The notes under the pieces were generated by a model. The model ran no database searches. It saw nothing but the letters and a program-made list of their open reading frames with translations, and was not told the origin of the DNA. Both the position numbers and the translations under genes were made by a program. Of a DNA stretch of 64,000 nucleotides, positions 1 through 13,438 are shown piece after piece. The stretch is taken from the NCBI RefSeq assembly GCF_046630445.1, contig NC_092335.1:627347501-627411500 (forward strand), in the 5' to 3' direction. Source of the stretch: Rutidosis leptorrhynchoides. Its lineage: Eukaryota; Streptophyta; Magnoliopsida; Asterales; Asteraceae. Numbering within the stretch: position 1 is the stretch's first letter; each line of letters starts with the position of its first letter.

Positions 1-419
1 CGATACTGTATTTTGTAGTAAAAATACATATGACGTCATTGAACAATGCAGGGTTGGCCTCGGATTCACGAACCTATATCAATTGTGTATATATTAATAC
101 GTATAATGTAAGTTACAAAATTTCATTTATTAATATGTATTATTTATATATTATAGTTTTGTAGAATTTATTCTAACCTTTATTTTAAAACGTATACTTA
201 TATTATATTTTAAGTTATATTTTATATATATATATCGATTTTATGTATATATATCTATAATGATTTACGTTTATATAAATAGTGACATTAATATATTTAT
301 ATACATATATTTGTGGTTAGTATTGTATTTATGAAATTTTATTATTTTGTTATGTGAATTATTAATACAATCCTAGTATATACCATAAGTATATATATAG
401 TGTACAAAAGATTTATTTG

Positions 420-970
420 TTAAAATAATAATTTAGATAATAATGATTTACTAATAATAATAATAATTTTATTAATAATGATAATACTAATAGCAAAAAA
501 AATGAAAATGATAACTGTTAATGATACTAATAATAATAACTCTAAAATAATATTAATACTAATACCATACTTATGTTAATAATAAGGGTTCTAATATTTA
601 TAAAATGATAAATGATAATCATAATAATACTAGTAAATATTAATGATGATACTGATAAATATGATATTATTAATTGTAAATGTACTGATGATACTATTAT
701 TTATAAACCGGTACAAATTCTAATATTGATGATAATAATATATTTTCATTTCCTTCATAATAATAATAATGATAATCATAATCCTAATGATGATAAAATA
801 CTAAAATGATAAGTTTATTACTAATAATAATATTATTAATACCTATCATAATAATAATAGTAATGTCTATAATACTTTCAAATATGATAACAAGTATGAT
901 ACTAATAATAACAATAACAATCAAAACAATCACAATAATAATAATAATACTAATAATAATTAATATATAA
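420..970. repeat. AAT/ATT trinucleotide-rich low-complexity tract
   Basis: Dense imperfect runs of AAT, ATT and ATAATG units with almost no G or C beyond scattered single bases. Short open frames here are by-products of composition and are not called. It lies within element F. Confidence 0.8.
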
Positions 971-1892
971 TAACAATAATAAAATTAGAAAAGAAAACTA
1001 CCTCACATGAAAAGAGTTTCAAAAAAAAAAAGAAACTACCGTCCTCTGGACTCGATCTCGTGACCACATGCTCACACGCAAACACTCTCGACCATCCCAC
1101 CAATTTTGATTCTCTGTACTAATATCGAATTTAAATTTTATATATAAACTGTTTTTCTTCTATTCCTCTTCTTCTCCACAAGTCTCATGGATTCAACAAA
1201 ACATCAATAACCAAAAAAAAAAAAAAAAAAAAAAATCAGGGTTCCTTTTAAAGCTTCAAAACATTACAGAAAAAAAAATAATTTGGGTTCTAAAATAAAA
1301 AAAAAAAACACTAAAGGCCTACTGCAGCGTCGGTTCTTGAAACAAAACAAAAAAAATTGATTTCGTAATAGATAACATTATAGATAATGTTTATAACACG
1401 AAATAGTTTTCTAAACATGTATAAAAACTACTGGAATCGTCAATTTGATCAGAAACATATACACGAACGCAAATTTGTCTCAAGAACAATTGTTGACTTT
1501 TTTTAAACTAAACTTTGACTTCAAAATTCAAGATCGATATAAAGATTTGAGAGTTGAGATTTTGCAGATAGATTCAAAGAAAGATTTCTAACCTTTCTGC
1601 ATTTTTAGATTTTGAAACTTTATTCGAAATTGAATTAAGAGAAAAAAAAATTGGAGCGTGCAGAGAAGAAGAAAAAAAAAATATCGCTGTGCTCTTTAAT
1701 CCCATTGGATTTCCTTTTTATTTGATTTGCAATTATACATAATCATTTTGTAATAATAGAGATCGGTTGATAAAAAATGGAGAAAATGTCAACACAGGTT
1801 CACGAGTTTGGAGCAGGAAAGAAACAAAAAAAATAATAATAATAGAGATAAAGGATACAGAGGTCAAGCGTATAATATAGATCCCTACTGTT

Positions 1893-2007
1893 TTTTTTAA
1901 TTAATAATAATAATATATAATAACAATACTATTAATATCTAATAATATTAATAAAATTAATAATAATGATAAATATAATATTAATGATAATAATAATTGT
2001 AAAAATG

Positions 2008-2041
<34 letters not shown>

Positions 2042-2105
2042 CATACTAATTATGATAATATTAATATTTTATCGATAATAATAATATTAGTAATAATAAT
2101 CTAAT
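1893..2105. repeat. AAT/TAA microsatellite tract
   Basis: A second AAT-rich block containing a clean run of TAA units near 2008-2040. It is part of the AT-rich body of element F. No gene signal. Confidence 0.8.
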
Positions 2106-2962
2106 TTATACATCCAATTTCATCTTTATATGATATAAAGTGATATTATGAATACAAATATTGATATTTGACGATACAAATAACATTACTACAACAACTA
2201 TATTTGTATTTAAATTTAATTTATTAATATCATCTATTATTATGTAATATTTAATAATTATGTAATATGTATTGTAACATATACTGAATATTATATATTT
2301 ATGCATTTTAATATAAATATATTATAATATTTATTTACATACTAATTATATTATACTTATGTATGTAATTATGAAAAATATAAATGTTTTATATATGTAA
2401 GTATTATATATATTTATTAAAATAGTACATTATTTCATCATAGATATATTATAAATTTCTACATATACATAATATAATAATTATGTATAAAATCATATAT
2501 ATATAGTTATATTTATGTATATATGTATACTACCATATATATAAAATCATGTTTTAAATGTTGAGTAGATGATTAATTATGTATATTAAACAATTAACTA
2601 CAAAGTATAACATTGTACATTTAATATTTTGATAACGTTGGTAAAATATGTTTGAATCATTTATATACAATATACTATATATATTCAAAATGAAAATCTT
2701 TAGTTATTAAATGTTATCTTTTATAATAACAAAATTACTTAATAGTTCATTAATACTAATATAATTAGTTTTATATATAATTATTTATATTTACATTCTT
2801 AGTTACAATTAAAGGTTCGTGAATCGTCGGAAATAGTTAAAGGTCAAATGTTATCATGAAATAGTTCAAACATAATGAGACTCGGTTTAATAGACTTTGC
2901 TTATCGAGTCGAATCATATAAGATTATGTTTAAATTTGGTCGGAAATTCCCGGGTCATCACA

Positions 2963-3025
2963 CCTATGACTCGGGGTGGACACAAATGAACTCTAAATCC
3001 CTACAACCAAGGCTCTGATACCACT
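2963..3025 (-). other. Element E internal start with tRNA-Met primer binding site
   Basis: On the minus strand the LTR of E ends in CTACA at 3026, followed by two bases and then TGGTATCAGAGCC (3023-3011), complementary to the 3' end of initiator tRNA-Met. The rest of this short stretch is ordinary leader. It is cut at 2962 by the terminus of element F, so the body of E lies outside the window or was lost. Confidence 0.75.
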
Positions 3026-5421
3026 TGTAGCGACCCCGACAAATCGTCAAGTGACGGCGTCGACTACGTAGGTCCCATTACCTGGTCATAAGTCTTTAAA
3101 ACAGACGTTTGACCCAAAATATGTCGCATCCATTCAAGTGTAAAGATTGTTTCAAAGTTTACAAAGATAATTGACCACAAGTTAAGTTACAACGTTATAA
3201 GTACAAATGAAAACTATGCGACACAGTTTAAATAAGTTCAAAAGATGCTCCAAAATGCATGTATACTCGACATCCAAGCAAGTATCAAAAGAGTGTGGAA
3301 GCATGTATCACTAAGCATTCAAAACCTGAGAAAACATAGAAGAATCTGTCAACGAAAACGTTGGTGAAATCATAGGTTTAGTAAGTATTAAACGTTGTTT
3401 TTGAACCACAAGATTTTGTATTTCCATAACGTAGATTATCCAAATCATTTGCATTCCAAAAGTGTTGTTATACGCGAGCACTCAATTATCAAAACTTAAC
3501 CAACGTTACCCCATCACACAGTGCTAGAACCCACACTAAAACACAAAAATATATTTCATCCGCATAACGGTAGCGAACCGTCCGAATGAGGGTTTGTTAA
3601 ACCCGTATGGCCACACAATATAAGTTCTCGCTTACACCCTGCAAGTGTAACTAATGATAATCGAATTGAGGCATTTTTGTTCTAACTCGCACGTGGAATG
3701 TTTGTTTTCACACTTGTGTTCAAAACATAAAAGTAAGTAGTACAAGATGTAACAAAGTATATGTTTTCTCAGCCCACGATTTAAAAGTATAAAAGTTGTT
3801 GAAAAGGTGGGACTATGATCTCACCTTGAGCGCAAGAGTTAATAAAGTACTTCAACGAGTAAACGCGTGCAAAGACAAAGCTAGTCTTGACCTAAACATA
3901 TAGGTTATATCAATAACGGTAAACACAAAACGGTCAAAGATGTTCAATTAGTCCTATGGCTCGTTACGACTCGATTATATTAGCATGTGAATCAAATTGT
4001 CAAGTTTCATACAAGATACAAGTATAGAATCATGTTAGAAAGATTGCATAATTAATTGGTTAAGTTTGACAAAAAGTCAAACTTGGTCGGGTCAAAGTCA
4101 ACGAAAAAGTCAACGTGTTCGGGTCGGGTCCCGGACTATTTTTCTATGCTAATTATTCATATATAAGTATATTAGAACAAGTTTCATGTGAATCGGAGGT
4201 CGATAGCTAGTCAAACATTTCGCGTGAAAAGTGACATAATGAGCAGAATCTGGCCAGGCCTAATTGCGCGCCGCGCGGGGAAGGGGCGCGCCGCGCCACC
4301 ATCTGGGCAGACACTTTTCTGTTTTTCACAAGTATGCACGAGCTAAAAACCAAATAACCACATTTTATGATCCGTAAACAATTAGAACATGTATCTTATA
4401 TCATCGGAAAGGTAATTTGACGAGGAAAACACCTAGACACATTTCATCAAGCAATTCAACACTTACAACAACCCAAAACCGCATTAAACATTCATAATCA
4501 AAGTTTCAAGTTCTAAAAACGCATTTCATGATTCGGGCAACCAATTTACATGTATGATATGCCGTTTCGAAGGTAATCAAACACACATTGCAACTAAACA
4601 CTTATCAACAACAATTCATAGCATTTGATGCACCAAAAGTTCATATAAAGCTTATCAAACCCTAATCCAAAATCACCAAAATCACTAATCAAGTTTATGA
4701 AGTTTTACAAATCAACCTACACATCAAATTGAAGCTAGTGACACTAGGAACACATCTAATACTTGCACTTTAACATATTAACAACATTTAAGCATCCAAA
4801 TCATAAATCAAACACACCAAACTTTCAAGTTCATGCTAGTTATCAAAAATAACGAAATCGAACATATAAATCATATATTCATGTTAGACTTGAGCCATAG
4901 ACACTAATTAACAACTTTATAAGTTAAAAACATCAAGAACACAAAAATCTAGTGATTTTAGAAAGTTACCCAAACGAGATGAGGTTGGTATGAAATCGAA
5001 GAGGAAGATGCAAGGATTCCAAATATGTAATTTGTTTGGATTGAAGCTTGATCGATTTAAAATGGATGATGATTTCTTGTTTGAAGATTTGAGAGAATTC
5101 TTGAAAGTGTTAAAAGAAAATGAAAATGAAAATGGAAAGGAATGGGGAGGTGGGTGTTGACTAGTCAAAAGCTAGTCACATCTTTGCTCCCTTGGCGAAA
5201 CTAGTCCCTCGAGTTCAGTTGCGGGTGCGTGAATTAACCAAACGAATATTTTAAAAACGTTCGAGTAACGGATGACTTTATAATTAGATAACGAGAATAT
5301 TATGAACGTTAGTTAACGAAAGATACAAATTTGAATAACGAAAGATATTATAAAAAAAAATATAAATAAAAAAAAAAGACGGTGTTAAAATAAGTTTAAC
5401 GGAAAATCACGGGATGTTACA
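3026..5421 (-). mobile_element. Element E: complete LTR (5' LTR, minus strand)
   Basis: A 2,396-bp LTR bounded by TGTAACATCCCG (minus strand, from 5421) and CTACA (at 3026), directly followed by a tRNA-Met primer binding site. It interrupts the 5' LTR of element A. The next five plus-strand bases, GTACC (5422-5426), match the equivalent place in the uninterrupted LTR of B (14291), so GTACC is the likely target duplication; the other copy is outside the window. There is no coding content: the 83-codon open frame at 4917-5168 looks fortuitous. The LTR contains a pair of GC-rich palindromes at 4266-4297. Confidence 0.75.
4266..4297. promoter_or_regulatory. Paired GC palindromes in the E LTR
   Basis: Two GC-only palindromes stand out from AT-rich surroundings: GCGCG/C/CGCGC at 4266-4276 and GGCGCG/C/CGCGCC at 4285-4297, 19 bp start to start. 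The same pair at the same spacing occurs near the 5' end of the C LTR (24676-24707), although C and E are otherwise different elements. Function unknown: promoter element, RNA hairpin or dimer contact are all possible. Confidence 0.6.
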
Positions 5422-6503
5422 GTACCATAATTGGGGTTTGGACAAAAGAACGACACTTGTGGAAATTAGATTATGGGCTATTAATGGGCTTTATATTAAC
5501 TAAACGATACCTCGTTAATTTAATATATAGACTTATAATTTGACGTATTTATATATAACCACATACGCTTGACTGGGTACGGTGGGCGGGATATCTATAA
5601 ATACCAATAATTGTTCATTTTACCGGACACGGAACTGGATTAATAGTTAATGGACTAGTTGAAACAGGGGTGGATTACATTCAAGGGTAATTGGTGTAAT
5701 TGTTAACAAAGTAATAAAATCTTGGATTACACGCAGTCGATAACCTGGTGTATTCATTAAACAAAGTATTAAGACTTTGTTACAATTCGAATCCCTAATT
5801 AGTTGGAATATTTGACTTCAGAAATAAGAATAATTTGACGAAGACTTTCGCATTTTATGATTATGACTGATGGACTATTATGGACAAATCCGTATGGACA
5901 TATCAAATAATCCAGGACAAAGGATAATTAACCCATGGGAATAAACTAAAATCAACACGTCAAACATCATGATTACGGAAGTTTAAATAAGCATAATTTA
6001 TTTATTTCATATTTAATTGCACTTTTAATTATCGCACTTTTATTTATTGTCATTTTTTTAATTGCACTTTTAATTATCGTACTCTTTAATTATCGCAATT
6101 TTATTTTATCACACTTTTATTTATCGCAATTTCATTATCGTTATTTAATTTACGCTTTAATTTAAGTTATATTTATTTTTAATATTTTACATTAGGTTTT
6201 AACTGCGACTAAAGTTTTAAAATCGACAAACCGGTCATTAAACGGTAAAAACCCCCTTTTATAATAATAATACTACTTATATATATTTTTGTATTTTTAC
6301 AATCATAAGTTAAAAATATAGCGTTAAACTTGGCTAAGATCCCTGTGGAACGAACCGAACTTACTAAAAACTACACTACTGTACGGTGGGTTTAGGTATA
6401 TCCATTCTATAAATAAATAAATATCTTGTGTAAAATTGTATCGTATTTAATAGTTTTTCATAGTAGAAATATAACTATTTTATACACCACCTCGCACACA
6501 TCA
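5422..6503 (+). repeat. Element A 5' LTR, 3' portion
   Basis: Aligns by eye with the last ~1,100 bp of the B LTR (from 14291) and ends in ACACATCA at 6503, just before the primer binding site. It holds the purine/pyrimidine patches and AATAAATAAATA near 6410, a possible polyadenylation signal also present in the other LTRs. The upstream half was displaced by insertion of E. Confidence 0.8.
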
Positions 6504-6511
6504 AGTATTTT

Positions 6512-6531
6512 TCGCGCCGCTGTCGAGGAAT
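6512..6531 (+). other. Element A primer binding site (tRNA-Asp type, degenerate)
   Basis: TCGCGCCGCTGTCGAGGAAT begins 8 bp after the LTR end. The intact form in this family, TGGCGCCGYTGCCGGGGAAT, is complementary to the 3' end of plant tRNA-Asp. The mismatches fit an aged copy. Confidence 0.75.
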
Positions 6532-6647
6532 TGCTTAAACGCCGAAAGCGAAACGCTATATATATAAAAAAAAGATTTTTTATTAAGTTCTTTGTATAAA
6601 AAAAATTTACGTTTTAAATATTAAAAATTCAAAAATATAAAAAGAAA

Positions 6648-6651
<4 letters not shown>

Positions 6652-6742
<91 letters not shown>
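6652..6742. repeat. (TA)n microsatellite, about 45 units
   Basis: Uninterrupted alternating AT over about 91 bp in the leader of A. The corresponding leader of B has only a few such units, so the tract expanded after insertion. Confidence 0.95.
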
Positions 6743-6744
<2 letters not shown>

Positions 6745-6939
6745 AGTTGTTCAAAAATATATAAAATTATAAAATATTTCTATTTCTATTTTTAGTTTGT
6801 AAAAATATAAGTTTTATTTAATTTATATAAATACTTTTTATAAATTTTAAAACAGAAAATTAAAACAGAAAAAAATATATATATAAAATTACTCGGCCTG
6901 GTACTGTAGCAGCCCAACAACTGGCCCGAAACCCTAGCC

Positions 6940-6985
6940 CATGCGATCGCATGAGCCCGAAGGCAAACATCCATGCGACCGCATG
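6940..6985 (+). promoter_or_regulatory. Paired palindromes in the element A leader
   Basis: CATGCGATCGCATG (6940-6953) is a perfect 14-bp palindrome. CATGCGACCGCATG (6972-6985) repeats it 32 bp downstream with an imperfect centre. They occupy the place where leaders of B, D and 4 carry a pair built from a different sequence (CCGCGA/TCGCGG), and all are followed by CTGACA. The pairing is kept while the sequence differs. Confidence 0.6.
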
Positions 6986-7923
6986 AACCTGTCTGACACG
7001 CCAGAGTTGACTGGCAACAGCATTAATTACGGGGTAATTATTATTATTATTATTTAATTAAAACCCTAATTAGGGTTAGTGTTTTTAAATATTTAGTTTA
7101 GTTATTTATTTAATTTGTATTTTTAGTTTAATTAGTTTTATTAATATATAAAATTAATACTTTTATAAAATAAATAATATAAAATAATATTTTTATAAAA
7201 ATTGTACTTTTTACAACTTTAAGTTTATTTTTATATTTTATATCTTTTTATTTGTTTTAGCGTAATATTTGTATTTTTCGCTCGTATTTAGTTTTAAGAT
7301 ATAGTTTTTTCCGTAGTTATTTTTATTTCTAGATTTTTAGGCTTTGCCGTAAAATCCCTTAAGTGCTTTTTCTTTAGACTAAGAATTAGGTGCTTTTGAA
7401 TTTTGCGACGCCATTTTTATATTTTAGTACCTTTTTTAAGTTTTTGCCATTTTGGATATAGAATTTCTTGTAAGCTTTAATATTTTTAGACGCAACTTTT
7501 AATTCTTAGTTTTTAGTTCCTTTTTAAGTTTCGACGAGCTACTTTCTTATTTTTATTTTTCGAAGCCTATTATTTTTTGACCTTTTATTTTTCGACGTTT
7601 TTCGACGCACTCTTTTTCTTTCTTATTTTTCGCCGCTCTAGTTTTTAGGACTTAGAATTTTTTTTTTCTATTTCTTCTCTAAAATTTCTTTAAACTTCAA
7701 CGAAAAATTATTTTAAGTGGTTAAATTGATAGACATCCTAAATTTTCTGCTTCGTAGTAATAGTTGAATTTGTTAGTGGCTGAGTTGTGAGCTTCCGATT
7801 TAAAGGCATCTGGCTCCCTGCTACATCTATTGGCTATTCGAAACGTGGGGAAAAGCAAAAAAGTCTATTAATTTGATAACTTATATAATTTTTATCTTTT
7901 ATAACTAATAGGATATTCAGTGA
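6986..7923 (+). other. Element A leader, non-coding, with a conserved pre-gag block
   Basis: AT-rich untranslated leader. The last ~205 bp (from about 7719, GTGGTTAAATTGATAGACATC) are conserved with D (46141-46340), B, 3 and 4. In B, 3 and 4 this block is open in one frame without an ATG start; in A and D that frame is closed. An RNA-level role is therefore more likely than a coding one. Confidence 0.65.
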
Positions 7924-10900
7924 ATGCACCGAGCAAAACGTTCACCACCTTTTGTACGTTCACCACCTGTAACTCGATCAAGACATCTAGCAAATATTTT
8001 CGCCGTTGATTTTTCTTAGAATCGTCATCCAGTCGACCAAGTACTCCAATTCAAATTTCCGATAATCCATTTTTTGAACCCGACCTCACAATTGAGAATC
8101 CGGAAGATATTCAGGGACAATTCAGAGATCCTGAACCACTAATCTTTCCTCCGGAATCACCAATCATTCAAACAGAGATTGTCGAGGAACCAACCATTAA
8201 ATCAGAATCATATAGTGATTCAGATTCAACAAATTCAATCATGGAAAATCTGGAACCTCTAAGTATGGAAGACCGAATGAGAGCTAAAAGCACTGGCCAA
8301 GGTCACGCAATTACTCAACCAGACATTAATGCGCCAGATTATGAAATCAAAGGACAAATCCTACACATGGTAACTAATCAATGCCAATTTAGTGGTGCAC
8401 CGAAGGAAGATCCAAATGAACATCTTCGTACCTTTAATAGGATCTGTATACTATTCAAAATCAGAGAAGTGGAGGATGAACAGATATATCTCATGTTATT
8501 TCCCTGGACTTTAAAGGGAGAAGCCAAAGATTGGTTAGAATCATTACCTGAAGGGGCGATTGATACATGGGATGTTTTAGTTGAAAATTTTCTTAAACAA
8601 TTCTTTCCGGCATCTAAAGCCGTAAGATTTCAAGGAGAAATTGTTACGTTCACACAAAAGCCAAATGAAACTCTGTATGAAGCATGGACAAGATTTGGAA
8701 AGTTATTGAGAGGATGTCCGCAACATGGTTTAGACACCTGTCAAATAGTACAAATATTCTACCAAGGATGTGACATCACTGCAAGAAAAGATATCGATAT
8801 AGCAGCTGGTGGTTCCATTATGAAGAAAACAGCAACTGATGCTTACATAATTATTGATAACACTGCTTCCCACTCACATGAGTGGCACCAAGAAAAAGAT
8901 ATCGTTAGATCATCTAAAGCAGCTAGAGCCGATTCTAGCCATGACTTCGATTCCATTTCTGCAAAGATAGATGTTGTCGAGAGACGGATGGAAAAGATGA
9001 CTAAGGATATTCACTCAATACGAATTAGTTGTGAGCAGTGTGGAGGACCACATTTGACAAAAGATTGTCTCAGTATTGAACTAACAATGGAATAAAGAGA
9101 GAATGTTTCATACAAAAACCAAAGGCCTGGAAATAATTATCAGAATAATTATCAACCTCCAAGACCAATCTACAATCAAAACCAGAACTATAACCGAAAT
9201 GTTCCATACAACAACCAACAAGGTCCAAGAAATCAACAAGTATCCAACAATACTTACAATCAGCAAAGACCTAATTTTCAAAATAAACCACCACAAACCG
9301 ATGATAAAAAGCCAAATTTAGAAGATATGATGTCAAAGCTAGTTGAATCTCAAACTCAATTTTTCACATCTCAGAAACAAACCAATGAACAAAATGCTCA
9401 AGCATTTAGAAATCAACAAGCTTCTATTCAAAATTTGGAACAAGAAGTGAGCAACCTAGCAAGGTTGATAGGTGAAAGAAAACCGGGAAGTCTACCTAGC
9501 GATACAAATGCTAACCCCCGGAATGAAACAGCTAAAGCCATTACCACAAGAAGTGGTATTACACTTAAACCACCTGAAATGCCTGTAATTTCTGATGACG
9601 CTATTCCTACTCCACAAGAACCACAATCTAAGCGAGATAAGGAAACAGAACCGGTAGTTGAAAAGGTTAATGAAGATAACACAGTTAAGGCAAAGCCTTA
9701 TGTTAAACCATACCAACCACCATTTCCTTACCCGAGTAAAATGAGAAAAGAGAGACTTGAAGCCGAGCAATCCAAATTCTTGGATATGTTTAAATAAATA
9801 AATGTCAATATTCCTTTCATTGATGTGATATCAGGAATGCCTAGATATACTAAATTTCTAAAAGATCTAATCACAAATAAAAAGAAAATAGAAGAACTCT
9901 CGGCTGTTACTATGAATGCTAATTGTTCTGCAGTGCTGTTGAATAAGATACCAGAAAAATTATCAGATCCAGGAAGTTTCACGATTCCATGTTTTCTGGG
10001 TAGTCTTAGTTCAATAGAAGCATTGGCAGATTTAGGTGCTAGTATAAATTTAATGCCGTATTCATTATACGCTAAACTAGATCTTGGAGAATTGAAACCA
10101 ACACGAATAAGCATACAACTAGCCGATCGATCAGTAAAATATCCTAGAGGGATAATGGAGAACATGCTAGTTAAAGTTGGTACTTTAGTATTTCCAGTAG
10201 ATTTTGTTATTCTGGACATGGAAGAAGATTCTCGAGTTCCTCTCATATTAGGAAGACCATTCTTAAACACGGCTAAAGCAATAATAGACATGTTTGGTAA
10301 GAAACTGACCCTAAGTATAGAGGACGAGAGTGTTACCTTTTCTGTTGATAGAGCCATGCAACAACCGCAATCTACAGATGATACATGTTATTATATTCAA
10401 ACTATAGATTCACGTGCAGAATTGTTAGAAGAATTTCCAGAATTACAAGGAACAGGAGAATGTTCTTTAGGAGAAGGAACTGAACCAATTGATGAAACTG
10501 AAATGTTAGCTACACTTATGGCTAATGGATATGAACCAACAACAGAAGAAATTCAAATGCTAAAAGAAGATAGATATCGATATAAATCATCGATAGAAGA
10601 ACCACCGACATTAGAGTTAAAGCCACTTCCAAACCATTTGGAATATGCTTATTTACATGGTGAATCTGAATTACCTGTAATAATATCGTCTTCTCTTACT
10701 GAAAATGAAAAATCTCAACTCATTTCTGTGCTAAAAGCTCATAAACCAGCTATTGCATGGAAGATTCATGATATTAAAGGAATAAGTCCTTCGTATTGCA
10801 CACATAAAATCCTTATGGAAGAAGGTCATAAAACGTATGTGCAACACCAACGAAGACTAAATCCTAATATGCAAGATGTTGTTAAGAAAGAAATTATTAA

Positions 10901-13438
10901 ACTGCTAGATGCAGCTTTAATTTATCCAATCTCTGATAGTCCATGGGTAAGCCCAGTTCAATGCGTGCCTAAGAAGGGTGGCATGACTGTCATCACAAAT
11001 GAGAAAAATGAGCTTATTCCTACTAGGACTGTAACAGGATGGCGTGTTTGTATTGATTATAGAAAATTAAATGACGCCACCAGAAAAGATCACTTTCCCT
11101 TACCTTTCATTGATCAAATGTTGGAAAGATTAGCCGGAAATAGTTACTATTGTTTTCTTGACGGTTTTTCCGGATATTTTCAAATTCCAATAGCACCTGA
11201 AGATCAAGAGAAAACCACGTTCACGTGCCCTTATGGTACTTTTGCTTACAAACGCATGCCATTTGGACTTTGCAATGCCCCTGCAACCTTTCAAAAGTGC
11301 ATGATGGCGATTTTTCACGACATGATAGAAAAATGCATGGAAGTTTTAATGGATGACTTTTCAGTCTTCGGTGATACATTTGAATCATGTCTAATTAATC
11401 TTGAACGAATACTTATTAGATGCGAACAATCAAATCTAGTTCTTAATTGGGAGAAATGTCATTTCATGGTTAAAGAAGGCATCGTTCTTGGTCATAAAAT
11501 TTCAAAGGAAGGAATTGAAGTGGATAGAGCTAAAGTAGATGTAATTGCTAAACTTCCACATCCCACCAATGTTAGAGGAGTTAGGAGTTTTCTAGGGCAT
11601 GCCAGTTTTTACCGACGTTTCATAAAAGATTTTTCTAAAATTGCCACTCCTATGAATAAACTCCTAGAAAAGGATGCTCCATTCATCTTTTCAGATGAAT
11701 GTATCAAATCTTTTAATATTCTTAAATAAAAACTCACTAATGCGCCGATTATGATAACTCCAAATTGGAATCTACCGTTTGAACTCATGTGCGATGCAAG
11801 TGATTTTGAAATGGGAGCCGTTTTAGGACAAAGGATTAAAAACGATTTCAACCTATTTATTATGCTAGTAAGACGTTACAAGGAGCACAAACGAATTATA
11901 CAACTACTGAAAAAGAACTCCTTGCTATTGTCTTTGCTTTTGAAAAATTTCGTTCATATCTCGTTCTAGCAAAAACGGTGGTCTATACCGACCATTCTGC
12001 TCTTAGATACCTATTTTCGAAACAAGATGCCAAACCAAGATTAATCCATTGGATCTTACTCTTACAAGAGTTCGATATTGAAATCCGAGATAAAAAGGGA
12101 GCAGAAAATCTCCCCGCTGATCATCTTTCTAGTCTTGAAAATCCTGAATTAGAAGTTCTAAATGAATCGGCCATACAAGACAACTTTCCTGATGAATATC
12201 TATTGAAAATAGATTATAGTGAAATTCCATAGTTTGCAGACTATGCAAACTACTTAGTATGTGGATACCTTGAAAAAGGGTTGTCGTACCAAAAACGAAA
12301 GAAATTCTTTAGTGATATAAAACACTATTTCTGGGAAGATCCACATTTGTTTAAAAGTTATCCCGATGGAATAATACGCCGATGTGTATTCGAAGATGAA
12401 GCTAGTCAAATCTTAAACCATTGTCACACAGGACCAACAGGAGGGCATTATGGGCCTCAGCTCACAGCAAGAAAAGTTTACGATGCTGGATTCTATTGGC
12501 CTACAATTTTCAAAGACGCACACCTTCTTTGCAAATCCTGTGATGCTTGTCAAAGGGCCGGAAAAATAAGTCAACGTGATGAAATGCCAGAAAATGTCAT
12601 TCAAGTATGTGAAGTATTTGACATTTGGGGTATTGACTTTATGGGTCCATTTCTAAAATCTCATAATAATCTCTACATTCTCGTTGCCATTGATTATGTA
12701 TCTAAATGGGCGGAAGCACAAGCTCTCCCAACTAACGATGCACGAGTTGTAGTAAATTTCTTAAAACGTCTTTTTGCTAGGTTTGGAACACCGAAAGCTT
12801 TAATAAGTGATCGGGGTACCCATTTTTATAATAATCAACTTGAGAAAGTTCTCAAGAGATACGGAGTAACTCATAAAATCTCCACTGCTTATCATCCACA
12901 GACAAGTGGACAAGTTGAAAATACCAACCGAGCTTTAAAATGTATTCTAGAGAAAACCGTAGGATCAAATCAGAAGGAATGGTCCATGAAATTGGAGGAT
13001 GCACTATGGGCTTTTAGAACAGCCTACAAAACTCCAATTGGAACCACACCTTTTAAACTCGTTTATGGAAAAGCATGTCACCTTCCAGTAGAAATTGAAC
13101 ACAAAGCATTTTGGGCTTTGAAAACATGTAATCTTGATTTACATGAAGCTGGACGTCTACGGTTAAGTCAACTAAATGAATTAGAAGAATTAGGACATGA
13201 AGCATATGAAAATTCGTTGATCTATAAAGAAAGAATGAAGAAATGGCATGATAAAAGAATCAGAAGTTCAAAAGAATTTAAAGAAGGAGACAGAGTTCTT
13301 CTTTTCAATTCACAATTCAAGCTATTTCCTGGAAAATTGAAATCAAGATGGTCTGGACCATTCATAGTCAAAAGAGTTTTCCCGTACGGAACAATAGAGT
13401 TAATAAATTCAAATGGGATTGAATTTAAAGTTAATGGT
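7924..13438 (+). pseudogene. Element A gag-pol polyprotein, decayed and interrupted
   Basis: Starts at ATG 7924, the position matching the intact gag start in B, 3 and 4. A 1-bp deletion near 8010 breaks the N-terminus. The frame then runs through the gag core, a knuckle of form CX2CX3HX4C, protease with DLGA, RT, RNase H and integrase. Stops replace sense codons at 9093 (CAA to TAA by comparison with B), 9795, 11727 and 12230. A second 1-bp deletion near 11840-11850 shifts the RNase H frame. The RT motif reads LMDD where B has FMDD. The integrase tail ends at 13438, where the B LTR begins. Function is certainly lost. Family assignment rests on collinearity with B, 3 and 4. Confidence 0.92.
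13434..13438. other. Presumed target site of element B (ATGGT), left copy only
   Basis: These five bases precede the TG of the B LTR and, in related copies, are directly followed by CACAGAG. An ATGGT after the B 3' LTR would complete the duplication, but no intact 3' LTR of B is visible. Confidence 0.5.

Larger units (their letters stand above)
1..2962 (-). mobile_element. Element F: LTR fragment, minus strand, truncated by the window edge
   Basis: Read on the minus strand, a terminus beginning TGTGATGACCCGGG lies at 2962 and the sequence continues leftward to the window edge. TG-starting termini of this style are common on plant LTR elements and I recall similar ones from Asteraceae. No coding region of note is visible: the body is extremely AT-rich and full of AAT/ATT runs, with homopolymer A tracts near 1021-1310. 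The opposite LTR end is not visible. F begins only 61 bp past the primer binding site of element E, so F inserted into E. The alternative is AT-rich intergenic DNA next to a short LTR piece; I cannot prove that all of 1-2962 is one LTR. Confidence 0.45.
5422..13438 (+). mobile_element. Element A: old Athila-type Ty3/Gypsy element, both ends interrupted
   Basis: The order is 3' part of the 5' LTR (5422-6503), tRNA-Asp-type primer binding site, long AT-rich leader, then gag-pol to 13438. Its LTR is cut on the left by element E and its integrase tail on the right by element B. The leader resembles that of fragment D more than those of B, 3 and 4, so A is a sister subfamily. It carries more frame lesions than the other copies and is probably the oldest. 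The missing 3' end should lie beyond the far end of B, but I do not find it in the window. Confidence 0.85.

Noticed and set aside
4917-5168. 83-codon minus-strand frame in the E LTR
   Set aside because: Low-complexity Ser/Phe/Asn composition inside an LTR, with no homologue in the window.
6652-6742. Centromere- or origin-like AT tract
   Set aside because: A plain (TA)n microsatellite in a retrotransposon leader; no further evidence.
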